Source: Microbacterium maritypicum
GTDB taxonomy: Bacteria > Actinomycetota > Actinomycetes > Actinomycetales > Microbacteriaceae
Assembly: GCF_041529975.1 (NCBI RefSeq)
Contig: NZ_CP168030.1
Location: forward strand, 1,860,001-1,924,000
DNA length: 64,000 nucleotides
Direction: 5' to 3'
In this document: positions 1 through 7,982 of the stretch, piece after piece
Layout: each line of letters starts with the position of its first letter
How positions within the stretch are numbered: the first letter of the stretch is position 1
Notes under the pieces: model-generated
Seen by the model: only the letters and a program-made list of their open reading frames with translations
Database searches by the model: none
Told to the model about the DNA's origin: nothing
Position numbers and translations under genes: made by a program

Positions 1-278
1 TCGACGAGCCCACCCGCGGCATCGACGTCGGCGCCAAGTACGCCGTCTACCAGCTGATGCGCGAGCTCGCAGCGCAAGGGAAGGCCGTGCTGATGGTGTC
101 GAGCGAACTGCCGGAGGTGATCGGCATGAGCGACCGGATCCTGGTCATGCACGACGGCGAACTCGTCGCCGAACTGCCGGCGGGCTCCGCCGAGCACGAG
201 ATCCTCGGGGCCGCGACCGGCGCCGCCCATCCGGGCACCCTCGATCCCGGCACCGCGACGGACGGAGGTGCGCGATGA
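1..278 (+). CDS. Sugar ABC transporter ATP-binding protein, C-terminal fragment
   Basis: Only the last ~92 codons are present, read in the frame starting at base 3; the 5' part lies outside the window. The fragment opens with a Walker B-type end ([12 protein letters not shown]), typical of RbsA/MglA-class sugar ATPases, followed by the switch region ([18 protein letters not shown]). It would energise the two RbsC-type permeases encoded next. Its stop overlaps the next start by 4 bp (ATGA), so the genes are translationally coupled. The last ~30 residues are a low-complexity Ala/Gly/Thr tail. Family assignment is firm; substrate is not visible from this piece. Confidence 0.93.
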   Translation, partial: DEPTRGIDVGAKYAVYQLMRELAAQGKAVLMVSSELPEVIGMSDRILVMHDGELVAELPAGSAEHEILGAATGAAHPGTLDPGTATDGGAR

Positions 279-1381
279 AGCGTCTGAAGATCGATTCCAC
301 GGTCATCGTGCTCGGCATCCTGCTCCTGGTGCTCGTCATCGGCGCGATCCTGGTCGGCACCGTGGGGCGCAACTTCCTCAGTGCCGGCAACATCCGCGAC
401 ATCCTGACCGGCATGAGCGTGCTCGGCCTCGTCGCGATCGGGCAGACGCTCGTGGTGATCGGTGCCTCTCTCGACCTCTCGGTCACCTACGTGATCAGCC
501 TGTCGAGTCTGCTGGCGGCCACGATGATGAACGACAACGCGGCGAACATCCCGGTGGCCGTGATCGTCACGCTGCTCGTGTGCGCCGGCGTGGGTCTCGT
601 GAACGGGCTCATCGTCACGGTGCTCAAGGTCAACGGCTTCATCGCCACACTCGGCGTCGGACTCATCCTGCAGGGCATCCTCAACACGAACTTCGAGGGA
701 TCCGCGGGGAAGGTGCCCTGGGCGTTCCAGCTCATCGGCGCCACCGGCGTCGGCCCCATCCCGGTCTCCACGCTCATCATGATCGTGCTGGCCGTCGTGA
801 TCTGGGTGCTCCTCAACCGCACCCGCACCGGCGCCCACCTCTACGCCGTCGGCGGCGATCCCGAGATCGCCCGGCTCTCCGGCGTGCGCACCCGGATGCC
901 GCTCATCTGGGCGCACGTGCTCTGCTCGGTGTTCGCGGGTCTCGCGGGTCTGCTGCTCGCCAGCCGCCTCGGCGTCGGCAGCCCGACCGTCGGGCAGCAG
1001 GGCGGCTACGCGCTGCTCTCGATCGCGGCGGTCGTGCTCGGCGGAACGCTGCTGCTCGGTGGCCGAGGCTCCGTCTGGGGCACGATCGGCGGCGTGGCGA
1101 TCCTCGCGGTCGTCGACAACGTCATGAGCGTCATGCAGGTCAACCCGTTCCTCAAGGACGTCGTCCGCGGCGTCGTCATCGTCGCGGCGGTGGCCGTCTA
1201 CAGCCGCCGCTCGATCATCCGCCGCCGTCCGCGCTTCGGCACCGGAGGCACCCGCACCGGTGGGGACGATGCCGCGAAGGCGGCGGCGCCCGAGATGGCC
1301 GCCGCCGCGTCGCAGCTCGCCGACGTCACCACTGTCACCGCATCCGATATCGGCACCGCCACGGAAGGAGGACGCTCATGA
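275..1381 (+). CDS. RbsC-type sugar ABC transporter permease 1
   Basis: A 368-aa integral membrane protein of the ribose/autoinducer permease family (BPD_transp_2). It has about 8-10 hydrophobic segments, the conserved membrane stretch around [18 protein letters not shown] and the loop motif [15 protein letters not shown]. These are hallmarks of RbsC-like importers that work with CUT2 ATPases and periplasmic-type binding lipoproteins. The last ~55 residues are a hydrophilic Ala-rich tail. The gene overlaps the ATPase upstream and the second permease downstream by 4 bp each. The operon has two different permeases, suggesting a heterodimeric channel as in LsrC/LsrD. Confidence 0.93.
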   Translation: MKRLKIDSTVIVLGILLLVLVIGAILVGTVGRNFLSAGNIRDILTGMSVLGLVAIGQTLVVIGASLDLSVTYVISLSSLLAATMMNDNAANIPVAVIVTLLVCAGVGLVNGLIVTVLKVNGFIATLGVGLILQGILNTNFEGSAGKVPWAFQLIGATGVGPIPVSTLIMIVLAVVIWVLLNRTRTGAHLYAVGGDPEIARLSGVRTRMPLIWAHVLCSVFAGLAGLLLASRLGVGSPTVGQQGGYALLSIAAVVLGGTLLLGGRGSVWGTIGGVAILAVVDNVMSVMQVNPFLKDVVRGVVIVAAVAVYSRRSIIRRRPRFGTGGTRTGGDDAAKAAAPEMAAAASQLADVTTVTASDIGTATEGGRS

Positions 1382-2433
1382 ACGCGCTGCGCACTCTCGT
1401 GAGTCCCCGCGGGGCCGTGTTCCTGCTGCTCGTGCTGCTGCTGGTGGCCGTCACGATCCTCAACCCGAGCTTCGCGGAGCCCGGTCAGTTCATGCGCTTC
1501 ATCCAGCGGGTGGCGCCCATCGCGATCGTCGCGATCGGCCAGTACTTCGTGATCATCGCGGGGGAGTTCGACCTCTCGCAGGGCTCGCTCATCACGGCGC
1601 AGGTGATCATCGCCGGCAACCTGGTCGGTCAGGACGACGCCCGCACGGTGCCGGTCCTGCTGCTCATGATCGTCTTCGCGGTGGCCGTCGGGCTCGTGAA
1701 CGGGGTGATCACGACACTGTTGAAGGTGCCGTCGTTCATCGTCACGCTCGGCATGATGCTCGCCCTCCTGGGCGGAGTGATGTGGTGGACCGGGGGAGCG
1801 GCCACCGGGAACCCGGCCGACAGCTTCCGCGAGATCGGTCGCGGCGGCATCCGCGACGTGCCGTTCCTCGAGTTCATCCCCTGGGCGGTGCTGCTGCTCA
1901 TCGTGTGGCTGGGACTCGGCATCTGGGTCACCAAGCGCCCGCTGGGCAAGACGCTGATCGCGGTCGGCGACAACGCCGGTGCGGTCGACTACGCCGGGGC
2001 CCGCCGCGCCTGGGTGACGACGCGCGCGTTCGTCATCTCGTCGCTCTCCGCCTCGCTGTCGGCCGTGCTCCTCGTCGGATATGCCGGCGTGCATCCCTCG
2101 GTCGGCCGCGGATACGAGTTCACCGCCATCACGGCAGTGGTGCTCGGAGGCGTCGTGCTGGGCGGTGGCCGAGGGTGGATCGTCGGCGCGGTCGCCGGTG
2201 CCTTCGCCCTCGAGGCCCTGTTCATGCTGCTGAACATCGCGGGCATCCCCTCGACACTGCGCGATGCCGTGCAGGGCGTCATCATCATCGCCGCGGTCGC
2301 CTACTCCGCCGTCGCCTTCCGGGCGCGGCGCAAGCGCGGCCCGCTGCCCTCGGACATCCCTCCCGAAGAACCCAGAATCCCTGAAACCACCAGTTCCACC
2401 AGCACCATCAACACAGAAACCAGAGGAGATTAG
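1378..2433 (+). CDS. RbsC-type sugar ABC transporter permease 2
   Basis: A 351-aa membrane protein of the same RbsC family as the preceding gene but clearly divergent. It starts [12 protein letters not shown] and keeps the family stretch VAIGQYFVIIAGEFDLSQGS and the TKRPLGKTLIAVGDN loop. The ATG overlaps the previous stop (ATGA), and GGAGG precedes it. The hydrophilic C-terminus ends just before the binding-protein gene. It is predicted to form the transmembrane channel together with permease 1. Confidence 0.93.
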   Translation: MNALRTLVSPRGAVFLLLVLLLVAVTILNPSFAEPGQFMRFIQRVAPIAIVAIGQYFVIIAGEFDLSQGSLITAQVIIAGNLVGQDDARTVPVLLLMIVFAVAVGLVNGVITTLLKVPSFIVTLGMMLALLGGVMWWTGGAATGNPADSFREIGRGGIRDVPFLEFIPWAVLLLIVWLGLGIWVTKRPLGKTLIAVGDNAGAVDYAGARRAWVTTRAFVISSLSASLSAVLLVGYAGVHPSVGRGYEFTAITAVVLGGVVLGGGRGWIVGAVAGAFALEALFMLLNIAGIPSTLRDAVQGVIIIAAVAYSAVAFRARRKRGPLPSDIPPEEPRIPETTSSTSTINTETRGD

Positions 2434-2435
2434 CA

Positions 2436-3644
2436 ATGCGACGATCGATGAAGATCGCCACCGCAGGGGTGGCTCTCTTCGGCCTCATCGCGCTCGCCGG
2501 GTGTACGACCGACCCGTCCGTGGCGCCGGCGGAGTCGGAGAACCCCGAGGAGACGGCAGAGACGACAGAGTGGTTCGACCAGGAGCTCTTCGACAAGCAG
2601 GACGAGGAGCGCGGCGTCACCCCGCAGGGGCCGGAGGACGAGCCCTACCTGCAGCACATCAACGCCGAGATGGTCGACACGGCGGAGTTCGCGAGCGAAG
2701 GGGCCAAGAAGGCCTGCTTCGCCAACGCGTCGATCTCCAACCCGTGGCGCCAGACCGGCTGGATCACGATGAACGAGCAGCTGAAGTCGCTGCAGGATGC
2801 GGGCGCCATCAGCGAGATGGAGACCCGCGACGCGCAGGACTCCGATGACACGCAGATCGCGGACATCGACTACTTCATCGCCGAGGGCGAATGCGACGTC
2901 TTCCTCATCTCGCCGAACAGCACGGCGGCCATGACTCCGGCCGTCGAGCGGGCCTGCGAGACGGGCAAGCCGGTCGTCGTGTTCGACCGCGGCGTGAACA
3001 CGGACTGCCCGGTCACGTTCATCCACCCGATCGGCGGCTTCGCCTGGGGCATCGACACCGCCGAGTTCCTCATCGACAACCTCGAAGAGGGCGACAAGGT
3101 CGTGGCACTGCGCATCCTCCCGGGTGTCGACGTGCTCGAGCACCGCTGGGCCGCCGCCGAGAAGCTCTTCGACGAGGCCGGCATCGAGGCCGTGGATCAC
3201 TTCACGGGTGCCGACCCCGCCGAGATCAAGAGCATCATCAGCGACGAGCTCGCCAAGGGCGACGTGCACGGCATCTGGATGGATGCCGGTGACGGCGCGG
3301 TCGCGGCCATCGAGGCGTTCGAGGACGCCGGAGCGGACTACCCGGTCATGACCGGTGAGGACGAGATGAGCTTCCTGCGCAAGTGGAAGGACACGGGTCT
3401 CACGGGCCTCGCGCCGGTGTACTCCAACTTCCAGTGGCGCACTCCGCTGCTCGCGGCGCAGATGATCTTCGCCGGCGAAGAGGTTCCGAAGGAATGGGTC
3501 CTCCCGCAGAAGCCGATCACGGAGCCCGAGCTCGACGACTACCTGAAGGCCAACGAGGGCATGCCCGACGGCCACTACGCCAAGTTCGGCGGGGAGAACC
3601 TCCCCGGCTACCCGACGGTGTGGCAGCAGCGTCAGATCCCGTAA
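2436..3644 (+). CDS. Sugar ABC transporter substrate-binding lipoprotein
   Basis: A 402-aa type-1 periplasmic binding protein. A lipoprotein signal peptide (basic MRRSMK, hydrophobic core, lipobox LAGC with Cys23) predicts anchoring on the outer face of the membrane. Residues ~24-90 form an unusually long, very acidic linker. The sugar-binding fold begins near residue 91, and the family features VVVFDRGVN and MTGEDEMSF are visible. The ATG at 2436 follows a good ribosome site (AGAGGAG at 2422-2428) only two bases after the permease stop. The ligand is unknown; neighbouring epimerases suggest a rare ketose, polyol or related sugar. Confidence 0.93.
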   Translation: MRRSMKIATAGVALFGLIALAGCTTDPSVAPAESENPEETAETTEWFDQELFDKQDEERGVTPQGPEDEPYLQHINAEMVDTAEFASEGAKKACFANASISNPWRQTGWITMNEQLKSLQDAGAISEMETRDAQDSDDTQIADIDYFIAEGECDVFLISPNSTAAMTPAVERACETGKPVVVFDRGVNTDCPVTFIHPIGGFAWGIDTAEFLIDNLEEGDKVVALRILPGVDVLEHRWAAAEKLFDEAGIEAVDHFTGADPAEIKSIISDELAKGDVHGIWMDAGDGAVAAIEAFEDAGADYPVMTGEDEMSFLRKWKDTGLTGLAPVYSNFQWRTPLLAAQMIFAGEEVPKEWVLPQKPITEPELDDYLKANEGMPDGHYAKFGGENLPGYPTVWQQRQIP

Positions 3645-3652
3645 CCGAAATC

Positions 3653-3700
3653 CGCTCCCGCCCTTCCGCTCCGCACCCGCGGGGTGGGAGGGTGGGAGCG
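3653..3700 (+). terminator. Long hairpin after the binding-protein gene
   Basis: The gap between the binding protein and the first epimerase holds a stem of about 21 pairs, including several G-U pairs, formed by 3653-3673 and 3680-3700 around a six-base loop. There is no T tract. It may be a partial terminator or an mRNA-stabilising element that raises expression of the binding protein over downstream enzymes. Confidence 0.55.
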
Positions 3701-3722
3701 CTTCACGATCACAAGGACAACG

Positions 3723-4577
3723 ATGCCCCGCACGATCGCCGTCAACACCTGGGTGTGGACGTCTCCGCTGACCGACGCGTCGCTCGAGCCGCTCGCCCGC
3801 AAGGCCCAGAGCCTCGGTTACGACGCGTTGGAGCTGCCGCTGGAGAGCGTCGGCGACTGGGATCCCGTGCGCACCCGCGACCTGCTCGACGCGCTCGGGC
3901 TCGGCGCGATCGTCGTCGGAGCCATGGGGCCCGGACGCTCGCTGGTCGCCCGTGCCGGCGATGTCGCCGCGACGCAGACGTACCTGCGGGCGTGCATCGC
4001 GGCGGCGCAGACGCTCGGGGCCGGAGTCGTGGCCGGCCCCTTCTACGCGCCGACCGGCGTGACCTGGCGGATGGATGCCGACGAGCGGGCGGCGGTCGTG
4101 GGGGAGCTGCGGGAGAACCTCGCGCCCCTCGTCGCCGAGGCCGCAGAGGCGGGCATCACCCTCGCGATCGAGCCGCTGAACCGCTACGAGACGAGCCTGC
4201 TCAACACGGTCGAGCAGAGCCTCGATGCGCTCGGCCCGCTGCTGGGTGCGGGACTCGGACTCGCGCTCGACACGTATCACCTCAACATCGAGGAGAAGAA
4301 GCCCGTCGAGGCGATCCGGGCCGCCGGCGCCGCGATCGCCCACGTGCAGGTGTGCGGCAGCGACCGTGGGGCCGTCGGCGACGACCACACCGACTGGCCG
4401 GGGATCCTCGCGGCCCTCGACGACGCCGGCTATCGCGGCCCGCTGGGGCTGGAGAGCTTCACAGGAGAGAACGCCACCATCGCGGTCGCGGCTTCGGTGT
4501 GGCGACCCCTCGCCCCGAGCCAGGACGAACTCGCCGCACGCAGCATCGCTGCCCTCCGAGCATTGGAGTATCCATGA
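3723..4577 (+). CDS. Ketose 3-epimerase-like TIM-barrel protein
   Basis: A 284-aa xylose-isomerase-like TIM barrel. The segment EPLNRYETSLLNTVEQ (from Glu150) is characteristic of D-tagatose/D-psicose/L-ribulose 3-epimerases. The expected metal and catalytic residues are visible: Glu150, Asp183, His207, Arg215 and Glu244. The ATG at 3723 is chosen over an in-frame upstream start because it follows AAGGA and because the upstream residues do not look like the family. It overlaps the next gene by 4 bp. It probably interconverts ketoses delivered by the adjacent importer; the exact sugar is inference. Confidence 0.88.
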   Translation: MPRTIAVNTWVWTSPLTDASLEPLARKAQSLGYDALELPLESVGDWDPVRTRDLLDALGLGAIVVGAMGPGRSLVARAGDVAATQTYLRACIAAAQTLGAGVVAGPFYAPTGVTWRMDADERAAVVGELRENLAPLVAEAAEAGITLAIEPLNRYETSLLNTVEQSLDALGPLLGAGLGLALDTYHLNIEEKKPVEAIRAAGAAIAHVQVCGSDRGAVGDDHTDWPGILAALDDAGYRGPLGLESFTGENATIAVAASVWRPLAPSQDELAARSIAALRALEYP

Positions 4578-5581
4578 GCACGCATCCGGTCACGCTGTTC
4601 ACCGGGCAATGGGCGGACCTGCCGTTCGAGGAGGTCGCCCGCCTTGCCGCGGAGTGGGGGTACGACGGGCTCGAGGTCGCCGCGTCCGGTGATCACCTCG
4701 ACCTGCGGCGTGCCGACGAGGACGACGCCTACGTGGCGTCGCGCCGGGAGATCCTCGACCGGCACGGGCTGAAGATCTTCGCGATCTCGAACCATCTCGC
4801 CGGTCAAGCCGTGTGCGATGCGCCGATCGACTTCCGACACCAGGCGATCCTGCGCGAGTACGTGTGGGGTGACGGTGAGGCGGAGGGCGTGCGGCAGCGG
4901 GCGGCCGAGGACATGAAGCGGGCGGCCCGCGTCGCGCGCAAGCTCGACATCGACACCGTGGTCGGGTTCACCGGCTCCTCGATCTGGCCGTATCTGGCGA
5001 TGTTCCCCCCGGTGCCGGCATCCGTCATCGAGGGTGGGTTCGAGGACTTCGCGGCCCGATGGAACCCGATCCTCGACGTGTTCGATGCGGAGGGCGTGCG
5101 GTTCGCGCACGAGGTGCATCCGGGCGAAATCGCGTACGACTACTGGTCGTCGGTGCGCGCGCTGGAGGCGATCGACCACCGGGAGGCGTTCGGTTTCAAC
5201 TGGGATCCGTCGCACATGATGTGGCAGAACATCGACCCGGTCGGGTTCATCGTGGACTTCGCGGACCGGATCTACCATGTGGACTGCAAGGACACCCGGA
5301 TGCGTCCGCACAACGGCCGGGCTGGCGTGCTCGGGTCGCACCTGCCGTGGGGCGACCCGCGGCGGGGCTGGGACTTCGTCTCGACGGGGCACGGGGATGT
5401 GCCGTGGGAGGACTCGTTCCGCGCGCTGGATGCGATCGGCTACTCCGGCCCCATCTCGATCGAGTGGGAGGACGCGGGGATGGACCGTCTGCACGGCGCC
5501 CCCGAGGCCCTGGCGTACGTGCGCTCGCTGCTGTGGCCGAAGCCCGAAGCCTCGTTCGACGCCGCGTTCAGCAACCAGTGA
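4574..5581 (+). CDS. Sugar phosphate isomerase/epimerase family protein
   Basis: A 335-aa TIM-barrel protein (AP endonuclease 2/xylose isomerase-like). Metal-ligand-type positions are seen in AHEVHPGEIAYD, NWDPSHMMW, YHVDCKDTR and ISIEWEDAGMD. Little sequence is shared with the preceding epimerase beyond the fold, so the two probably catalyse successive steps. It is translationally coupled to the upstream gene through ATGA. The family includes many uncharacterised actinobacterial isomerases of carbohydrate pathways, so the substrate cannot be assigned. Confidence 0.87.
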   Translation: MSTHPVTLFTGQWADLPFEEVARLAAEWGYDGLEVAASGDHLDLRRADEDDAYVASRREILDRHGLKIFAISNHLAGQAVCDAPIDFRHQAILREYVWGDGEAEGVRQRAAEDMKRAARVARKLDIDTVVGFTGSSIWPYLAMFPPVPASVIEGGFEDFAARWNPILDVFDAEGVRFAHEVHPGEIAYDYWSSVRALEAIDHREAFGFNWDPSHMMWQNIDPVGFIVDFADRIYHVDCKDTRMRPHNGRAGVLGSHLPWGDPRRGWDFVSTGHGDVPWEDSFRALDAIGYSGPISIEWEDAGMDRLHGAPEALAYVRSLLWPKPEASFDAAFSNQ

Positions 5582-5600
5582 CCACCCCGACAGGAGCCCC

Positions 5601-5894
5601 ATGCCGATCCAGCACACCGTCGTCTTCCGCCTGATCCATCCGGCCGGTTCCGCCGAGGAGCAGGAGTTCCTGGCGACCGGCCACGCCGTGCTCACGTCGA
5701 TCCCCGGCGTCGGGGACTTCACGATCCGCCGTCAGGTCAGCGCGAAGAGCGACCTCACGCATCAGTTCTCGATGGTGTTCGCGGATCAGAGCGTTTACGA
5801 CGCCTACGACGCCCATCCCGCGCACCGGGCGTTCGTCGCGGAGCGGTGGGTGCCCGAGGTCGCCGAGTTCCAGGAGTACGACTTCGTGGAGTGA
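5601..5894 (+). CDS. Dabb (stress-responsive A/B barrel) domain protein
   Basis: A 97-aa single-domain protein with the Dabb ferredoxin-like fold: an N-terminal His strand (IQHTVVFRL), a GVGDFTIRRQV strand and the HPAHRAFVAERWVPEV helix. It lies 19 bp after the second epimerase, downstream of CAGGAG, and is the last gene of the sugar operon. Dabb proteins are small dimers sometimes acting as cyclases or isomerases. Here an auxiliary enzymatic role in the sugar pathway is plausible but unproven. Confidence 0.88.
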   Translation: MPIQHTVVFRLIHPAGSAEEQEFLATGHAVLTSIPGVGDFTIRRQVSAKSDLTHQFSMVFADQSVYDAYDAHPAHRAFVAERWVPEVAEFQEYDFVE

Positions 5895-5903
5895 AGCTCC
5901 CGA

Positions 5904-6887
5904 TCAGCCCGTGAGCTCGCGCAGGCGTACCAGGCGCTCGTGTCCGGTCTCTTCGAGTTCCGCGATGTCGTCGCGGGACTTGAGGAAGTCGGAGAACGAG
6001 CGGTAGCCGAGGGCCTTCTCGCTGAACGAGGGGTCCATGCGGCGCATGTGCGTCTTCACGGCGGAGCTGTGCAGCCACTCGTCGGCATCCGCCTTGTCAT
6101 GGCCGAGACGCAGGGCGCGCTCCAGCAACTGCGTCGCTTCGCCCTGCTCGTCAAGCTTGGGCTCCTCGACCTTGGGCGCGGCCGCCTTCGACCTCGCCCG
6201 GCGAGGGGCCTTGGCCTTCGGCGCATCCGCCGCGTCGGCCGTGTCCGGCACCGTCTCCGGCGCGGGCTCCGCCACGGCCTCGGCCTTCGCGGCCGCGACG
6301 ACGGGAGCCGCCTTCACCGGACGCACCACACCAGGCAGCGAGTCGTACGACTCGAACTCATCGCAGGCCGCGGCGAGCGACTTGGCCGTCGAGCCGGACA
6401 CACCCACGCCGATCACGTAGCGCCCGAGACGCTTGCAGCGCTGGGCAAGCGGCACGTAGTCGCTGTCGCCGGCCACGATCACGACGTGCGTGAGGTCGGG
6501 CAGGCGGAACATGTCTTCGACGGCATCCACGGCGAGGCGGATGTCGGCGCCGTTCTTGGCGTAGGCCGCGGCGGGGAACAGCTGCACGAGGTCGACGGCG
6601 CGGGCCACGAGCTGCGAGCGGTACACAGCGTTCACGGGGGAGGACCAGTCGGCGTAGGCGCGCGTCAGCACGAGCGTGCCGAAGGACGCGGCGTAGTCGA
6701 TGATGGCGCCGACCTCGATCATGGCGCGGCTGAGGCGCTCGACGACGTCGGGATCGTTCGGGTTCTCGGTGATCCGCTGCCGGTCCTTGCCGTAGGCGTT
6801 GCGCCCGTGCACCCGGTCGTACCAGGAGATGACGATGTTGTCGAAGTCGAGGTAGACGGCCACGCGGGCATCGGTGGTCTCGGCCAT
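5904..6887 (-). CDS. NYN-domain RNase-like protein with C-terminal OST-HTH/LOTUS domain
   Basis: A 327-aa protein. The N-terminal ~170 residues are a PIN-like NYN domain: VYLDFDNIV supplies the first acidic pair, NGADIRLAVDA and VAGDSDYVPL supply further acidic residues. An Ala/Pro/Lys-rich linker (~185-245) leads to a C-terminal OST-HTH/LOTUS module (EWLHSSAVKTHMRRMDPSF), a predicted RNA-binding domain. The combination suggests an RNA-directed nuclease or RNA-metabolism factor. It starts 2 bp after the stop of the Gfo/Idh gene and shares its promoter. It converges with the sugar operon across a 9-bp gap. Confidence 0.9.
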   Translation of the reverse strand: MAETTDARVAVYLDFDNIVISWYDRVHGRNAYGKDRQRITENPNDPDVVERLSRAMIEVGAIIDYAASFGTLVLTRAYADWSSPVNAVYRSQLVARAVDLVQLFPAAAYAKNGADIRLAVDAVEDMFRLPDLTHVVIVAGDSDYVPLAQRCKRLGRYVIGVGVSGSTAKSLAAACDEFESYDSLPGVVRPVKAAPVVAAAKAEAVAEPAPETVPDTADAADAPKAKAPRRARSKAAAPKVEEPKLDEQGEATQLLERALRLGHDKADADEWLHSSAVKTHMRRMDPSFSEKALGYRSFSDFLKSRDDIAELEETGHERLVRLRELTG

Positions 6888-6889
6888 GA

Positions 6890-7876
6890 TCAGGCCTCCT
6901 CACGGGGGTAGCGGACGCCGATCTGCGCCCTGATCTCATCGAGAGTGCCCATGATGGCGACGCTCTCGGCGATCGGAAGGATGTCACCCTCGAGGATGCC
7001 GTCGCGCACCAGGCGCTCGGCGGCGAGCGCCTGGAACTGCATGCCACGGCCGTCGACCTCGGAGACGTACTCCTCCTGCACGGTGCCGTCCGGGAGGGTG
7101 ACGCGGAACGTGGTGGGGGTGTACCAGACGCGGTCGATGTCGATCCGCGCCTTGGTGCCGATGATGCTGGCCGCATTCGGCCCGGATGCCCGCGAGGAGG
7201 AGAGCGTGGTCGAGATCGCACCGCCCTCGTGCGTCATGACGGTGGCGACCTCGGAGTCGGCACCGGTCTCGATCAGGCGGCCGACGGCGCGGATGTCGGT
7301 CGGAGCGCCCAGCATGTCCCAGACGAAGGAGATCGGGTAGATGCCCAGGTCGAGCAGTGCGCCGCCGCCGAGCTCCAGGGCGTTGAGCCGATGGGTGGGG
7401 TCGGTGGGCAGCAGCTGCGTGTGATCGGCGCTGACCGCACGGATCTCGCCGAGGGTGCCATCGGCGATGAGCTCGCGGATGCGGATCATGTGCGGCAGAT
7501 ACCGCGTCCACATCGCCTCCATCACGAGGAGCCCCTTCTCGGCGGCGAGCGCCTGCAGGTCTTCGGCCTCGGCGCGGTTCAGCGTGAACGCCTTCTCGGC
7601 GAGCACGTGCTTGCCGTGCTCGAGCGCGAGCCGGGCGTTCTCGTGATGCATCGGATGCGGCGTGGAGACGTAGATGATGTCGATGTCGGGGTCGGACACC
7701 AGCGCCTCATAGGAGGGGTGCGCGTGCGCGATGTCGAAGCGGGCGGCGAACGCATCCGCCGACTCCTGGGAACGTGAACCCACCGCCACGAGGTCGAGCC
7801 CCGCCGTGCGCAGATCGGATGCGAACGCGCCGGCGATACCGCCGGTAGCGAGGATTCCCCAACGAAGACCAGTCAT
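6890..7876 (-). CDS. Gfo/Idh/MocA family oxidoreductase
   Basis: A 328-aa NAD(P)-dependent dehydrogenase. The N-terminal Rossmann motif (WGILATGGIAGAF), the catalytic lysine in EKAFTLN and the C-terminal GFO/IDH domain (GGGALLDLGIYP) resemble trans-dihydrodiol/glucose-6-phosphate-type dehydrogenases. The ATG at 7876 is preferred to longer in-frame starts because it begins directly at the Rossmann strand and sits 6 nt after a TACGCT -10 box. Its substrate is likely a sugar or sugar derivative. It is divergent from the monooxygenase at 7983. Confidence 0.9.
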   Translation of the reverse strand: MTGLRWGILATGGIAGAFASDLRTAGLDLVAVGSRSQESADAFAARFDIAHAHPSYEALVSDPDIDIIYVSTPHPMHHENARLALEHGKHVLAEKAFTLNRAEAEDLQALAAEKGLLVMEAMWTRYLPHMIRIRELIADGTLGEIRAVSADHTQLLPTDPTHRLNALELGGGALLDLGIYPISFVWDMLGAPTDIRAVGRLIETGADSEVATVMTHEGGAISTTLSSSRASGPNAASIIGTKARIDIDRVWYTPTTFRVTLPDGTVQEEYVSEVDGRGMQFQALAAERLVRDGILEGDILPIAESVAIMGTLDEIRAQIGVRYPREEA

Positions 7877-7882
7877 GGTCTC

Positions 7883-7888
7883 AGCGTA
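7883..7888 (-). promoter_or_regulatory. -10 box of Gfo/Idh gene, leaderless type
   Basis: Minus-strand TACGCT with a 6-nt spacer to the ATG at 7876, so the transcript would begin at or next to the start codon. No clear -35 is seen. Confidence 0.6.
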
Positions 7889-7969
7889 CGGGGTGGGGTG
7901 CGCATGTCGGACTGTTACACCCCGAGACGTCCGGCGACGGCCGCCTGGTCGCGGGTGCGCGCCCGCTCC

Positions 7970-7975
7970 TACCGT
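7970..7975 (+). promoter_or_regulatory. -10 box of flavin monooxygenase gene, leaderless type
   Basis: TACCGT followed by 7 nt and the ATG at 7983. The same hexamer recurs at 9443, before the binding-protein gene of this cluster. Confidence 0.6.
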
Positions 7976-7982
7976 GACGAGC

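Noticed and set aside
2430..4388. 652-aa minus-strand open frame opposite the sugar-binding and epimerase genes
   Set aside because: Shadow frame caused by high GC at third positions; composition is Arg/His/Asp-rich with no domain, and the plus strand has well-recognised genes.
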